A DNA stretch of 64,000 nucleotides from Juglans regia (Eukaryota > Streptophyta > Magnoliopsida > Fagales > Juglandaceae). Under the pieces are notes generated by a model. The model did not search any database, was not told where the DNA came from, and was given only the letters and a program-made list of their open reading frames with translations. Below are positions 45,892 to 56,090 of the stretch, piece after piece. The position numbers and the translations under genes were made by a program. Within the stretch, counting starts at the first letter, position 1. Each line of letters starts with the position of its first letter. The DNA lies in NCBI RefSeq assembly GCF_001411555.2, contig NC_049905.1:18590097-18654096 (forward strand), written 5' to 3'.

Positions 45892-46593
45892 GTTTTTCCT
45901 TGGTTGGTACTCACGGAACTGACAGTTTGTGGTGGGTACCCACTATAAAAGGTACATTTTCTGTTGATTCCTTCTATAAGTCCTTCACATATCCGTAGAA
46001 CAATTACTTTCCTTGGAGAAGGATTTGGAGAAATAAGGTGCCTCCCAAGGCGGTATTTTTTGCTTGGATAGCTTCTTTGGACAAAATTTTGACTATGGAA
46101 AATTTATAGAAACGCCGGGTGATTGTTGTCGATAGTGCTGTATGTGCAGAAAGGGTAGCGAGACTGTGGATCATCTTATACTGCATTCTGAGGTTGCTAA
46201 AGCGATATGGGATGATGTCTTCAGATGTTAGAGATAGAAGCACTACTGTGGTCGAGCTTCTGGCCAGCTGGACGAACCTAGGTGTTATTCCACAAATCAC
46301 AGCTATGTAGAAGATGGTTCCTATTTGTATTCTATGGTTCCTATGGAAGGAATGAAATGATCGGACTTTTGAAGATAAGGAGTGCTCATTCGAGGAGATT
46401 AGATTATTCTTTGTTAAAACTTTATCCCTATGGGCTAAAGCTGTAGATTTCAATGGCCTAGACTTTCATGATTTTCTTGTTTCCATTATTCCTCCTAACA
46501 AGGTGTTACCTCTTGTATACCCCTTGTGTACTTGGGCTATGCCTATTCTTATTAATACAATCTTTTACTTGTAAAAAAAAGTTTTTCCTTGGT
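45892..46593 (+). mobile_element. 5'-truncated LINE fragment with 13-bp target site duplication
   Basis: GTTTTTCCTTGGT occurs at 45892-45904 and again at 46581-46593, exactly flanking the insert. The insert (45905-46580) has a frame-broken zf-RVT-like region: [33 protein letters not shown] and DKILTMENL. It then runs to SLWAKAVDFNGLDFHDF, the end text of plant LINEs, and a poly(A) of eight A's at 46573-46580. It is a textbook target-primed insertion on the plus strand. Confidence 0.85.
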
Positions 46594-46791
46594 CTATTGT
46601 CTTCTTTTCCCTTCTATTTTCATTTCGTGTTTATTCTCTCTTTCTGATGTAAACAAAGCTGCTGCAGCTAATATTTCCCATCCATTAATCTGTATGTTTT
46701 GCTTCCACATGTTCTGATTTGCCAACTCACTTGCTGCTTCTTTATTTGTTGGAATGTTAGTTTTCATGATCTTTTAGGAATATTTGAGGAG

Positions 46792-49700
46792 ATGATGGGC
46801 ACAGTGAACAAGAGTGGGAGCTCAAAAAAGTCAAAGGGTAGCCTAGATTTGGAATCAGTTGAAGAAGCTAAAACTGAAGGAGATTTGGAAGGAGTTCCAT
46901 TGAAGAAAGGCCCTTGGACATCAGGGGAAGATGCAATTTTGGTGGAATATGTTGAAAAGTATGGGGAGGGGAACTGGAATGCTGTACAGAAGCACTCAGG
47001 ACTTTCCCGGTGTGGGAAAAGCTGCCGTCTACGTTGGGCGAATCACCTAAGACCAGATTTGAAGAAGGGTGCATTCACTCCAGAGGAAGAGCGCTGTATC
47101 ATTGAAATGCATGCTAAGATGGGAAACAAATGGGCTCGAATGGCTGCAGAGGTTAGTGAAAATTTTCTACTTTCAGTCTTAGTTTCCTAATACGTATATT
47201 CTGATATGTCTAGTTACTTTTAGATGTGAATAGTATTTTCATTTATAAGGTACATCTCATGCCCATGTTTAATGGGCAGACATTGGACTCTATGTGTCTG
47301 CACACTCAAGTGCACCCACATATTTAGAGACATATTGATGCAGGCCAGTTTGCATTACTCTTTGGAAAATTTTTAACCATGAAAGCCAATGATACCCATC
47401 ATGCCCTAGATAGAGAAAATTAATAAATAAATTCTTATTGTTGTTTCAAGTCCAGCCGAATATTTCTGAGATTAGTCAAACAAGAAGAAATTACACGACT
47501 TCATGGGGAGTGGCAGACGGAGCTCTGTAATGGACGCAAGCCTTAGAGTTGGAGCCCATTTACAAATCATATGGGAGTTTGAACTGGTCAATTTGGCTGA
47601 ATGAGTTTGAGTTATCATATTAGGAGTTATCGTGGTTTTGAAGTTGTCTTATTAGTTGTTTTTTTAGTTTGTAATTTTGATTGGTCAAAGAATTGTAAGT
47701 CTATTTAGAGTCTCTACGTACAGTTGTTTCTCTTTAGTTTTTTTGTTGGATTGCTTTTGAGTCTTTGGTAGCTCTAAACGTTGGAGTCAATTGGTAAAAT
47801 CCATGAGGTTTCAGAGTTTTCTTATAATGTGGTTTTAGTGCTTAAATTGATTTTAAAATCTTTTATTTACGATTATATATAAGGGAATGTCAAACATATG
47901 TAAGGGAGTTGTTGATTATTATTTGAAATTGAATTATGGAAATAGCCTATGAGAGTTTTTTCAATGTTCATGTGATCCCAGATGATTGATGTGCTGAAAA
48001 TGGCTGCTGATGTGAACATGGTGCCGTATAACTGTCTGTGCTTCTTAGTCTGATAACCCCAAGTTTCCTTTTGACACCTGCTGAATTGTTCGATACTATA
48101 GTTCTGGAACATGGTCATCTTTTTGGGTTAAATACCAAATAGCTCCTGTGGTTTGGCCTTTAGACAAATTACTCCATGATTTTTACTTTTGAACTTTTCC
48201 ACTCCCTATATTCTCAACTTCGGTCGTTTTGATCATTCTGTTGCAGATCTGTCAGATCCACTAACAGAGCCCCTGTCACGTGGCTTACAGATCGGGAGGG
48301 GAGGTCCCCTCTCGATCAAAGGGCCTTTCTTACTTGGGATGATGGCTGCAGCCACCCCAAATCCACCCGGTTATTTGGGAGGGAACCTCTTGTCCCGTCC
48401 TATAATATTTTTATTTAGATTTTTATTTTTTTTCTTTATTTTTAAATATTTTTTATTTATTGCGACATGTGGATGTACACAGCTAAATATGATGTGTGTT
48501 GCATTGTAATTGGCGATGATGTGGCTTATGAGCCATGTGGCAAGGGCTCTGCTAGTGGGTCTGACAGGTTTGTAACGGAAGGATCCAAACGACTCAAGTT
48601 GAGAATATAGGGATGAAATGTTCAAAATTAAAAATCAGAGATTAATTTGTCTAAAGGTCAAACCACAAGGATTGATTAGTATTTAGCCCTGTTTTTCCTG
48701 ACTTAATTGATTCTCAGTTGATTGCTTTTTTACTTTTGTCTTGACTGGGTATGTGTGCAATATTAGCATATGTACAATAGCTAGAGTTTTGGTACTTTGC
48801 TACTAAACAACATTGATAGTCCCAATTACGAAGATACTTCTGTTGTTGTGCTTTGTTTTTCCTGGTTCTTACTTTGTAATGCACTGGTTTGATGGCGAGC
48901 TTTTGCTACCTTTGTTCTGATTAACACTTCATATTGAGCAGCCATTAAATTTCCATCTGAAGGGTTTGGTTCTTGAGAAAAAATGGGATAAATGTCAAAA
49001 ACCAAGTATAGTAACATCTTAAGTTCTCGAGCCCACTCTTCAGAATTAGGCTGGTTTTATTGCTTAATTATCTCTTGTTTGACTGACAGAATAACAAAAT
49101 TTCTCCAGGCAGATGTTTGATGCTGATGTCAGGAGTACAAACGGATACACTTGAGTTTTCAGCATCTATACCCTCATTTTGGAAACTTACTCTACTTAAA
49201 AAAAAAATTGGATTCTTACTCCCTTTTTTTGAAAATAGAAGCATCCCAAGTTGAATCTATATAGTCTGAAATTGGGAAGAAATGTTCTAATTACTGCAAA
49301 TGCATTATATTGGTTGGTGAAATGGCTATAACCATTCATGTAAGACGTTTATATAATTGGCTTGCTTTCAATCCTTTATGTTCCTAAACCCTATATCATA
49401 CAGATATGCACAAATTGGTTGTTTCAAACCAACTGAGCTTATTATGAATCTTTTGGATTTGTCATGTGAACAGCTTCATTATGCCTATAAATTATGTTCC
49501 TTTTGAGGCAAGTAATCTGCCAGTTTCTTACTTAAGTTCACACTACGAATCTTTGGTATTGAGGGAAGCTAGTTCGAAAATGTTTTCAAGAAAAGTTGGG
49601 ATAACATTTGTTTTCTCACATAAGAAAATTGGTACTTTGTTAATATTAGATTTGTTTATGAGGCAGACCTTAAAAACCTCTTTATGTAAAGAGGATGAGT

Positions 49701-50110
49701 CACAGAACCAGTGGGATGGGGCTGTATGTCTAAAATTAGGGGTTATTGGATTGTCTGTGATCAGAAAAGAGGTGGGAGTGGGGGTGGGGAGAGGAAAACA
49801 GGAGGAAGAAGTCTAGATTCGTGCTGGGGTTTCTGGAATTCAGTCCTTTGGGTTGGATGTGACAACAAAGTCCCTGGAACAACTTGATAATATGTACTAA
49901 ATTAATACTCCTGGATTAACAATTAAGAACCTATCATTAGAACCAGCTAAAATAAAAGCTCCAACAGTCAAACAAGTTTGATAAATCCTAGGTGGGGCCT
50001 GCAGCACCATTGCTGTCCGAAATTAAATATGTGCTTTAGAATTCAGATTCCCATCTCTATTGTAAACCTTCCTCAACCATCTAGTTGTCCCCATCAGTTG
50101 GATGTCGATA

Positions 50111-50148
<38 letters not shown>

Positions 50149-51736
50149 TTCTGATTGTGGCTAGTTGAGTGATATATCTAACATCCTCTTTTTGTTAATT
50201 GTAGATTATTCATCCATTTACACTAGTTCCATCATTTTCCGACTTTCTTTTCTCTCAGTATAAACAGAGACTAGTTTGAAATATTCATGGTTGTATTGCA
50301 AATCACGCATTTCTAATCCCTTGCAGCTGAAGACAGCCGTATGTTGAGCTCGGTGTTGACTATGTTTTGCCTTTTACCAGTCTTGTAATGCTACGTTACT
50401 TTACCAATATGTTTATTTGTTTATTCATTTTTGTCTTGTATGCTCATATGTTCAGGAATAGACTGACCTATCAACCTTTTGACATTCTTCCTTCTCTCCT
50501 TGTAGTAGCTGCCTGGTCGTACAGATAATGAGATAAAGAACTACTGGAATACAAGAATTAAGAGACTACAACGATCAGGCACACCAATTTATCCGCCTGA
50601 CGTGTGTTCTGCTGTAATGAATGGTAGTGAAGACAATAATCACAATGGGATGTTGACCACTGGGGACACACACCATCATGATCTCTTGCAGGGAGATAAT
50701 TTTGAGATTCCAGTTTTAGAACTTGATAATTTACTCAATCACGGGTATCTCTCTTACACCCCAAAACTTCTTGATATTCCTGTGAGCAGCATGCACCAAC
50801 AAGGTGTTAGTTCATCCGATAATTATGACTTGCTGTTCCGAACAAGGCATCCCCCCAGATGCCTTCAAGAGTTGGAGGTGCTGTTACCTGGTCTGGATGG
50901 TAGTGTCAGCAGTGCTCTCCCAGTCTTCAATCACTGCGTGGATTATTCTTATGATCAGAAGGCTGCCAAATCCTTTAACTTGCCGCCTTCATATGATCCA
51001 GATCTTGACCCCAGTGACCAGTTACCATTAGGTGTTCCTTCTGGCAGCCATGCCCTTTTAAATGGCAATTCTTCTTCTTCCGAGCCCATATCTGTGGCTA
51101 TGAAGTTGGAGCTCCCTTCACTCCAATATTCAGAAACTCGACTGGGTAGCTGGGGCAAGCCTGCTTCCCCACTTCCTTTACTCGATTCTGTTGATACTTT
51201 GATCCAGTCTCCTCCGACAGAGCAGACCCATTCAGGTTTTCTCTCACCAAGGAGCCATGGTCTGTTGGAAGCAATAGTCTATCAGTCACGTACTCTGAAA
51301 GAATCAAGGAAGAATCCACCCCAGCAAAGTTTGGATACTTCTGTCATGCCGGGAGATGTGGTGAAAGGTTTGCCCATCAATCCATGTGAGACATATGGTG
51401 ACCCAAATTCACCTTTGGGCCATTCTACTGCATCAGTGTTCAGCGAGTATACACCTGTCAGTGGAAGCTCAAGGGATAAATGCCAATCAATTGAAACCAT
51501 GCTGGGTGAGAATGTTGAAAACTGTGGATTCACTCTGTAAGATGAAATATGTAATTATGTTGATAAAGTTTGCCATTCATTCTTATGCAGGTAGTTATGC
51601 TATGCCTGAAACGGTCATCAATCAGGATCCAAGTCATTATGTCATAAAGAAAGACGATTCAAGTCAGAGAAACTTTATAAGGCCTGATGTTTTACTTGAC
51701 CTTTGTTGGTTTGGGAATAGCAATCAGCATCGTTAA
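46792..51736 (+). CDS. GAMYB-like R2R3-MYB transcription factor (miR159 target)
   Basis: Best model: exons 46792-47151, 50509-51505 and 51591-51736 (500 residues). The R2R3 DNA-binding domain (about 38-141) has R2 tryptophans W42, W62, W82 and R3 F95, W114, W133. The intron falls at the conserved place in R3, AAE|LPGRTDNEIKNYWNTR. The texts LKKGPWTSGEDAILVEYV and WARMAAELPGRTD are characteristic of the GAMYB clade (MYB33/65/101). This clade mediates gibberellin, anther and programmed-cell-death programmes. Exon 2 carries a miR159 site. The third intron (GTGAGA...GCAG, 85 nt) joins METMLG to SYAMPETV in frame. If it is retained, the protein ends ...CGFTL at 51540 (463 residues). ATG 46792 is the first ATG after the acceptor at 46776. 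Conserved C-terminal text follows in another frame. Confidence 0.85.
48125..48689. mobile_element. Foldback/MULE-like element with about 160-bp terminal inverted repeats
   Basis: The left arm 48125-48287 (starting GGGTTAAATACC) and right arm about 48527-48689 (ending GTATTTAGCCC) are inverted repeats along almost their whole length. For example, TTTAGACAAATTA, CTATATTCTCAACTT and GTCAGA.CCACTA recur in inverted order. The loop is about 240 bp and has no transposase. Long TIRs suggest a non-autonomous Mutator-like element. No clean 9-bp target duplication was found. Confidence 0.75.
50113..50142. repeat. (TA)n microsatellite
   Basis: About 15 perfect TA units in the MYB intron. Confidence 0.85.
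51107..51127 (+). promoter_or_regulatory. miR159 target site within the MYB coding sequence
   Basis: A 21-nt match to the GAMYB miR159/319 site: TGGAGCTCCCTTCA then CTCCAAT. It encodes LELPSLQ, as in other GAMYB genes. By family knowledge miR159 (UUUGGAUUGAAGGGAGCUCU-type) pairs here and directs cleavage between the bases opposite its positions 10 and 11. Confidence 0.9.
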
Positions 51737-52546
51737 GGACCAGTTCATGCAGATGCTATATGACGCACTTTTTGGTGAAGAATTCAGCAATGGCTACTCC
51801 CAGATAAGCACTGTGACTGTTACGTTCTTAACACGACTTGGATCTGGTGCATGCATGAGATAAAAATCTAATGAAGATCGTTGAGATCGCCGGGGAACTT
51901 CTGTACTCTGCATGTTATGATTTGTGCTTTGGTGCTGATCTTGGAAGATTTAGTTTGAATTGAGAGACGAGTCTCACTACTATTCACAAACCATTTCAAC
52001 TCATCTCATCTCTCAATCCAAAAGAGTTTCGGGGCAGAACATTTTCACAAAAGAGGAGTGCAAAATTATTTTATCCTAAGCGTATTAATCAGAATTCATG
52101 GTGTTGATCTTCAATAATTATTCCCGTCTCATTCTTTGCTTGTGATCACTTGCTTTTATTTGTAAGAGATACCGTGGAGAACAAATTCCATCACATTATG
52201 AAATATGGGTAATGCTCAAATTTGATGGCTCTATCCTTCTTGTTTGGTCCTTTGAAATGACTAGCTGCTATACAGGTTTTGCTAATACGCCATAAACATA
52301 ATTCATCTCCATTCTCGCTTGCTTCTTCTAATTTTAATTTTTTTAAAATTAATTAATTAATTTTATGGTGAAACCCTTAGAGACTGTGCAAACGCAATGT
52401 CTTTTATCCTGCTATTAAACCGTCTTCTTGCTTGCGTTTCCAACATTGGAACACTGGTTCGCCGTTATTTCATTGCCAGACATGGCTCGCAATTGACAGA
52501 ACAAAAGATCGATGATTTCTTATAGCTTTTGATGACTCATGTTAAG
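51737..52546 (+). other. MYB 3' flank, including out-of-frame conserved C-terminal text, then intergenic
   Basis: Immediately after the stop another frame reads KDQFMQMLYDALFGEEFSNG (51736-51795), which looks like the usual end of GAMYB proteins. A GATGAG-family scrap (TTTCAACTCATCTCATCTC) lies at about 51955-52030. The rest has no gene. Confidence 0.5.
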
Positions 52547-52887
52547 TGTAACAACCCAGCTTGAAGTGTTCATTCCGTGTGGCCCATGGACCTCAATTAT
52601 CTTTTTATCTTACATTTGAGCCTTTAGATTATTAGTTGGACTTTAAGTTGTATTAAATAGTAGGCTTAGGCCCGTAGTCTTGACTAATTGCAGATTGTGC
52701 TTTATTATCTTCTTATTGCTTCTAAGCTTAGGCCCATTAAGTGAGTTATATGTATTGAGCAACTTTGCTCTGGAAGAATCATCCAAACAGTAAATAAAGA
52801 TAAATTTTCTTCTTCTATCTTCTTCTTCTTTCGAAGGTATTCACCCTCGAAGTGAGATTATCCCTTAGCCCCCTTTGGTGTGTTACA
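52547..52887 (+). repeat. 5' LTR (341 bp)
   Basis: Starts TGTAACAACCCAGCTTGAAG and ends GTGTGTTACA-type sequence. It contains a TCTTCTTCTATCTTCTTCTT tract shared with the 3' LTR. Confidence 0.85.
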
Positions 52888-52888
52888 A

Positions 52889-52900
52889 TTGGTATCAGAT
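52889..52900 (+). other. Primer-binding site (initiator Met-tRNA type)
   Basis: TTGGTATCAGAT sits one base after the 5' LTR. TGGTATCAGA is complementary to the 3' end of plant initiator methionine tRNA. Confidence 0.75.
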
Positions 52901-53007
52901 AGACACCCATCTCTGTTTTATCAATCATGGAATTAATCGTGGAATTGATTCTTCAGATGAAACAAAGCTGTGGAGTGTTTCAATAGCAGCTTGAAAGGGT
53001 TGGAGAT

Positions 53008-53394
53008 ATGATTGCTACTATGAAAAAAGAAACCAATGTAGCCATCGACGCAGCCATGGATGAGATTTCTACAGCAATCGACAATATTGTTACATTTGCA
53101 AACGAAAATGAAGCAATGAAGCCAAAGAATTTCTTTCCAGTCTTAGGTCTGCCTTGCGAACAAAAATACCTCTCTCAGATCCAGATCGAGATTTCTAAGG
53201 GGGAAACTATCAAAGGTAACCGTGAGATTTCCAAGCCCAGTCTCAACACCGGCATTTCCAAACATAGGGATAGAGCACGAAGAGAAGTGAATAAAGCAAG
53301 AGAAGGACTAGAGGGAAAAATGAGTTGTTATTTGGAGATTTCTCAAAGCTGGAATACAACATTACTACGGCTCCAGCCTCAAGTTTCACACTAA
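53008..53394 (+). pseudogene. Gag-like N-terminal scrap in the LTR element interior
   Basis: An open frame of 128 codons begins MIATMKKETNVAIDAAMDEI, an amphipathic helix soon after the primer-binding site. Preceding codons in line with it (QQLERVG after a stop) suggest that the true start lay further upstream. No later gag, protease or zinc-knuckle motif follows. The identity as gag is inferred from position only. Confidence 0.3.
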
Positions 53395-53718
53395 GATTCT
53401 CAGATTTGGGAGTTTGACCCAGGTGGTAGCAATTTTCAGTGTCTCCGTTCCTCACCCTCCTCTTTCTCCCATGAGAGCTAGCAGCAACCTGGACCTCCTC
53501 TTTCAAAAAGCAGTCGAAGTGCTCTACAAGCTCAAGATCCTTGCCGGTGGCCCCAAGCTCAATCCGGACCTCGTCAGTCTCAAGGCCATTCTCTACCACT
53601 CCTCCTTTCCATCCATCCACCTTCTGTCATTACGTAGAGGTCCTACCGGGAGCCAAATCGAGATCGGGTAGCTCTGCTCAACAACCACCAAAACAGACAC
53701 CAACCTCATCCTAAAACC

Positions 53719-55132
53719 TTGTTCCAGACAAAACATGCTATACCAGACCCAATATCACAAGAAACCCACAAGGCATGTCCATTAGGAGACTCAAGGTCCC
53801 TAAACCCACTGTCTGTCTGCCTTGTCGTTGTTGGCGGCCGCATCTCCCTCGCCATTTGCCATGACGGCAAGTTGGTTTTGTGGGGGTGGGTGACATTTTC
53901 TTCCCAACAATCCCAAATATTTGTGATCTACCTGGCCTTCGGGGAAGGCAATGGTGCTATTTTGAAAGCCTTGAGCATCAAAGTCGTTGCCGTGGGCGAG
54001 ATTTGTAGGAACCAAGGCGGTGGATCTCGATTTCCTTTAAAAATTCTCACTCTCCTCACAATGCTCGTACCCTTGGTTTCCTTCATTAGCCGAGAACTCC
54101 ACACCACAGATCTAGGTAATTTTGCAACTGGTTCTGGTAAACAGAAGGTGGATTGGAGGGAAAGACTAGCATTGCAGCATTTCAAATCTCCCTTCACAAA
54201 AGAGATCACGGGCAGAAAAGTGAAGTCATCACGTTTGTTGGGTTTGAATTTGGTTCGACATGTTCCCAAGAAAGGATTCCCTCTTAAAGATGATGACGAG
54301 CCACCGAAGATAAAGAAACCAAGCCAGATGCATGGGATGGCGACGGGTAAAACTAAAGGTAGTGTTCCAAATTTTATCTTGAGAAAACCAAAATGGCGGA
54401 GAAAAGCCATAGAAATTGAGGATTAACTTAAATATATCCTTAAAAATGGGGAATGGGCGAGTTAAGGATACATTTAGTGATATATCTCTGTTAAGGAAGC
54501 TGGAACAAGTGAGTGCCATTAAAGTTACTGAGAAGAGACGAGAGAATTATAGTAATGTGAATGCCAAGGTTGATAGTAGTGAATCGGCTACAAGGAAAGA
54601 AGGAGCACATCCTGAATTTTTCGCTTTCACACTGTTGGAAAGGCTTAAACCAGAGAAGGGTGAGAACACTGCTGGAACTGCACACAGAAGAACCGACCTT
54701 GCACAATACATAGACGTTGCCCTAAGATATACACTAGAGCAGGAATATAAGAGTGACATTGTTGGGGAATGTGGCAATTTACTTGGTGTTATTCGAGAAA
54801 GTGTGGAGTCCTTGTTTAGAAGATATACCGAAAATGGAATGAATGAAAATGCATTAAAACCAGTTAAGTCTGGAAGTCTAGGCATCCTATTGCAAGCTAG
54901 AGTAAAAAAAAAAAAAATACTAGCTCGGAAGTGGATAACGATGAAAGAGGGCCATTTGATTACTGAGGTCTGCTGGAAGGGTTTGACTTTAAAAATTCGA
55001 TTATATCAAGGCATGATTTTCTGTGGCAAAGGATTCTCTAAGGACATCATGGTATTATATGACTTTGATTTTTTTTCTTTCATATTCCTTCATCCAATTT
55101 ATAATAAGCGGAACATTTTACGGCCCTTTTGA
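53719..55132 (+). other. Two overlapping open frames of unknown nature in the LTR element interior
   Basis: Frames 53719-54426 (235 codons) and 54416-55132 (238 codons) overlap by 11 bases. The middle stretch (about 54130-54880) looks protein-like: basic and Lys/Arg-rich (KSSRLLGLNLVRHVPKKGFP, NFILRKPKWRRKAIE), then acidic/polar (RRENYSNVNAKVDSSESATR, ALRYTLEQEYKSDIVGECGN). I recognise no retroviral or host domain. It may be captured host coding sequence or a diverged element-specific protein. Expression is unknown. Confidence 0.35.
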
Positions 55133-55258
55133 AGAAGAATTATGGAGGAATTTATGTTGAAACTGCTAAGTTATATCTTGAAAAGTCAATTACAAAGATG
55201 GAGTCAGAGAATCAGTGCTCTCAACCTTGAGGACAAGGTTGTTTGAAGGGAACGACAA

Positions 55259-55599
55259 TGTAACAACCTAGCTTGAAGTGTTCATTCCGTGTGGCCCATG
55301 GGCCTCAATTATCTTTTTATCTTACATTTGAGCCTTTAGATTATTAGTTGGACTTTAAGTTGTATTAAATAGTGGGCTATGCCCCGTAGTCTTGACCAGT
55401 TGCAAATTGTGCTTTATTATCTTCTTATTGCTTTTAAGCTTAGGCCCATTAAGTGAGTTATATGTATTGAGCAACTTTGCTCTGGAAGGATCATCCAAAC
55501 AATAAACAAAGATCAATTTTCTTCTTCTATCTTCTTCTTCTTTCGGAGGTATTCATTCTCGAAGTGAGATTATCCCTTAACCCCTTTCGGGTGTGTACA
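55259..55599 (+). repeat. 3' LTR (341 bp)
   Basis: Starts TGTAACAACCTAGCTTGAAG and is nearly identical to the 5' LTR. Small differences include CTTAACCCCTTTCGGG in place of CTTAGCCCCCTTTGG. Confidence 0.85.
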
Positions 55600-56090
55600 C
55601 AAAGGATGCGATTCTTGGCGTGGAACCCAACTAATGCAAAAATTATGTACGGTTTCCCCCTAAGGCAAGGGTGTTGTGACTGTTGAGTACTGGGTGAAGG
55701 AAATTGCAGAGGGGTTGATATATTTTATGCATGACTGAAGCTTTACAATATGATAACTTGATTGTTGATGTGGTGTTCGGATGCTCATAAATGAGATAGA
55801 TAATAATTAAGGTATATAAAATATAAATAAAGAGTTAGACATATAGATTTACGTGGTTTGATATAAAAGTCTATATCCAGGAGCCGTTTGGGGCAAAATC
55901 AACTATAATTAGTGATTTTACAGTCTCTCATAGCCTCTCATAGTTCTTAATACAATATAAGAAATAGAGTTTGAGAGAGTTTGAGGAAGATGTTGTCCCG
56001 TAGAAGTGGAGGGGAGCCAATAATTTGAGGAGTCTCTGTGTGTAGAGAAGTCGGGAGATTTGTAGAAATCCTCTTATTTCCTTAATTCCT
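55600..56090. other. Intergenic, nothing recognised
   Basis: Short stretch between the LTR element and a tandem repeat. It has no coding motif. Confidence 0.4.

Larger units (their letters stand above)
47152..50508 (+). other. Large intron of the MYB gene within the R3 repeat
   Basis: Donor GAG|GTTAGT at 47152 and acceptor TGTAGTAG at 50508. The acceptor is a tandem TAGTAG; use of the upstream AG would add a TAG stop. The intron contains a long-TIR foldback element (48125-48689) and a (TA)n tract (50113-50142). The frame at 49466-49816 has no motif. The segment 47460-47870 looks repetitive but was not classified. Confidence 0.75.
52547..55599 (+). mobile_element. Non-autonomous LTR retrotransposon, complete with two LTRs
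   Basis: Two 341-bp LTRs (52547-52887 and 55259-55599) both start TGTAACAACC and end in ...ACA. They differ at only a few positions, so the insertion is fairly recent. A primer-binding site follows the first LTR. A CTTGAGGACAAGG...GAAGGGAAC purine-rich stretch precedes the second, as in Ty3/gypsy elements. The 2.37-kb interior has no protease, reverse transcriptase, RNase H or integrase. Flanks TTAAG and CAAAG are not a perfect 5-bp target duplication. Confidence 0.85.

Noticed and set aside
46699..46791. Upstream in-frame extension of the MYB protein from an ATG at 46699
   Set aside because: The extension crosses a strong acceptor (TTTTAG at 46776) and reads as T-rich intron sequence; GAMYB proteins do not begin with such a hydrophobic stretch.
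49466..49816. 116-codon open frame inside the MYB intron
   Set aside because: No motif, no splice or promoter evidence and a low-complexity Gly/Val/Lys end; treated as chance.
53243..53620. 125-codon minus-strand frame inside the LTR element
   Set aside because: Opposite to the element's orientation and without a motif; its hydrophobic end comes from an antisense read of an A-rich segment.
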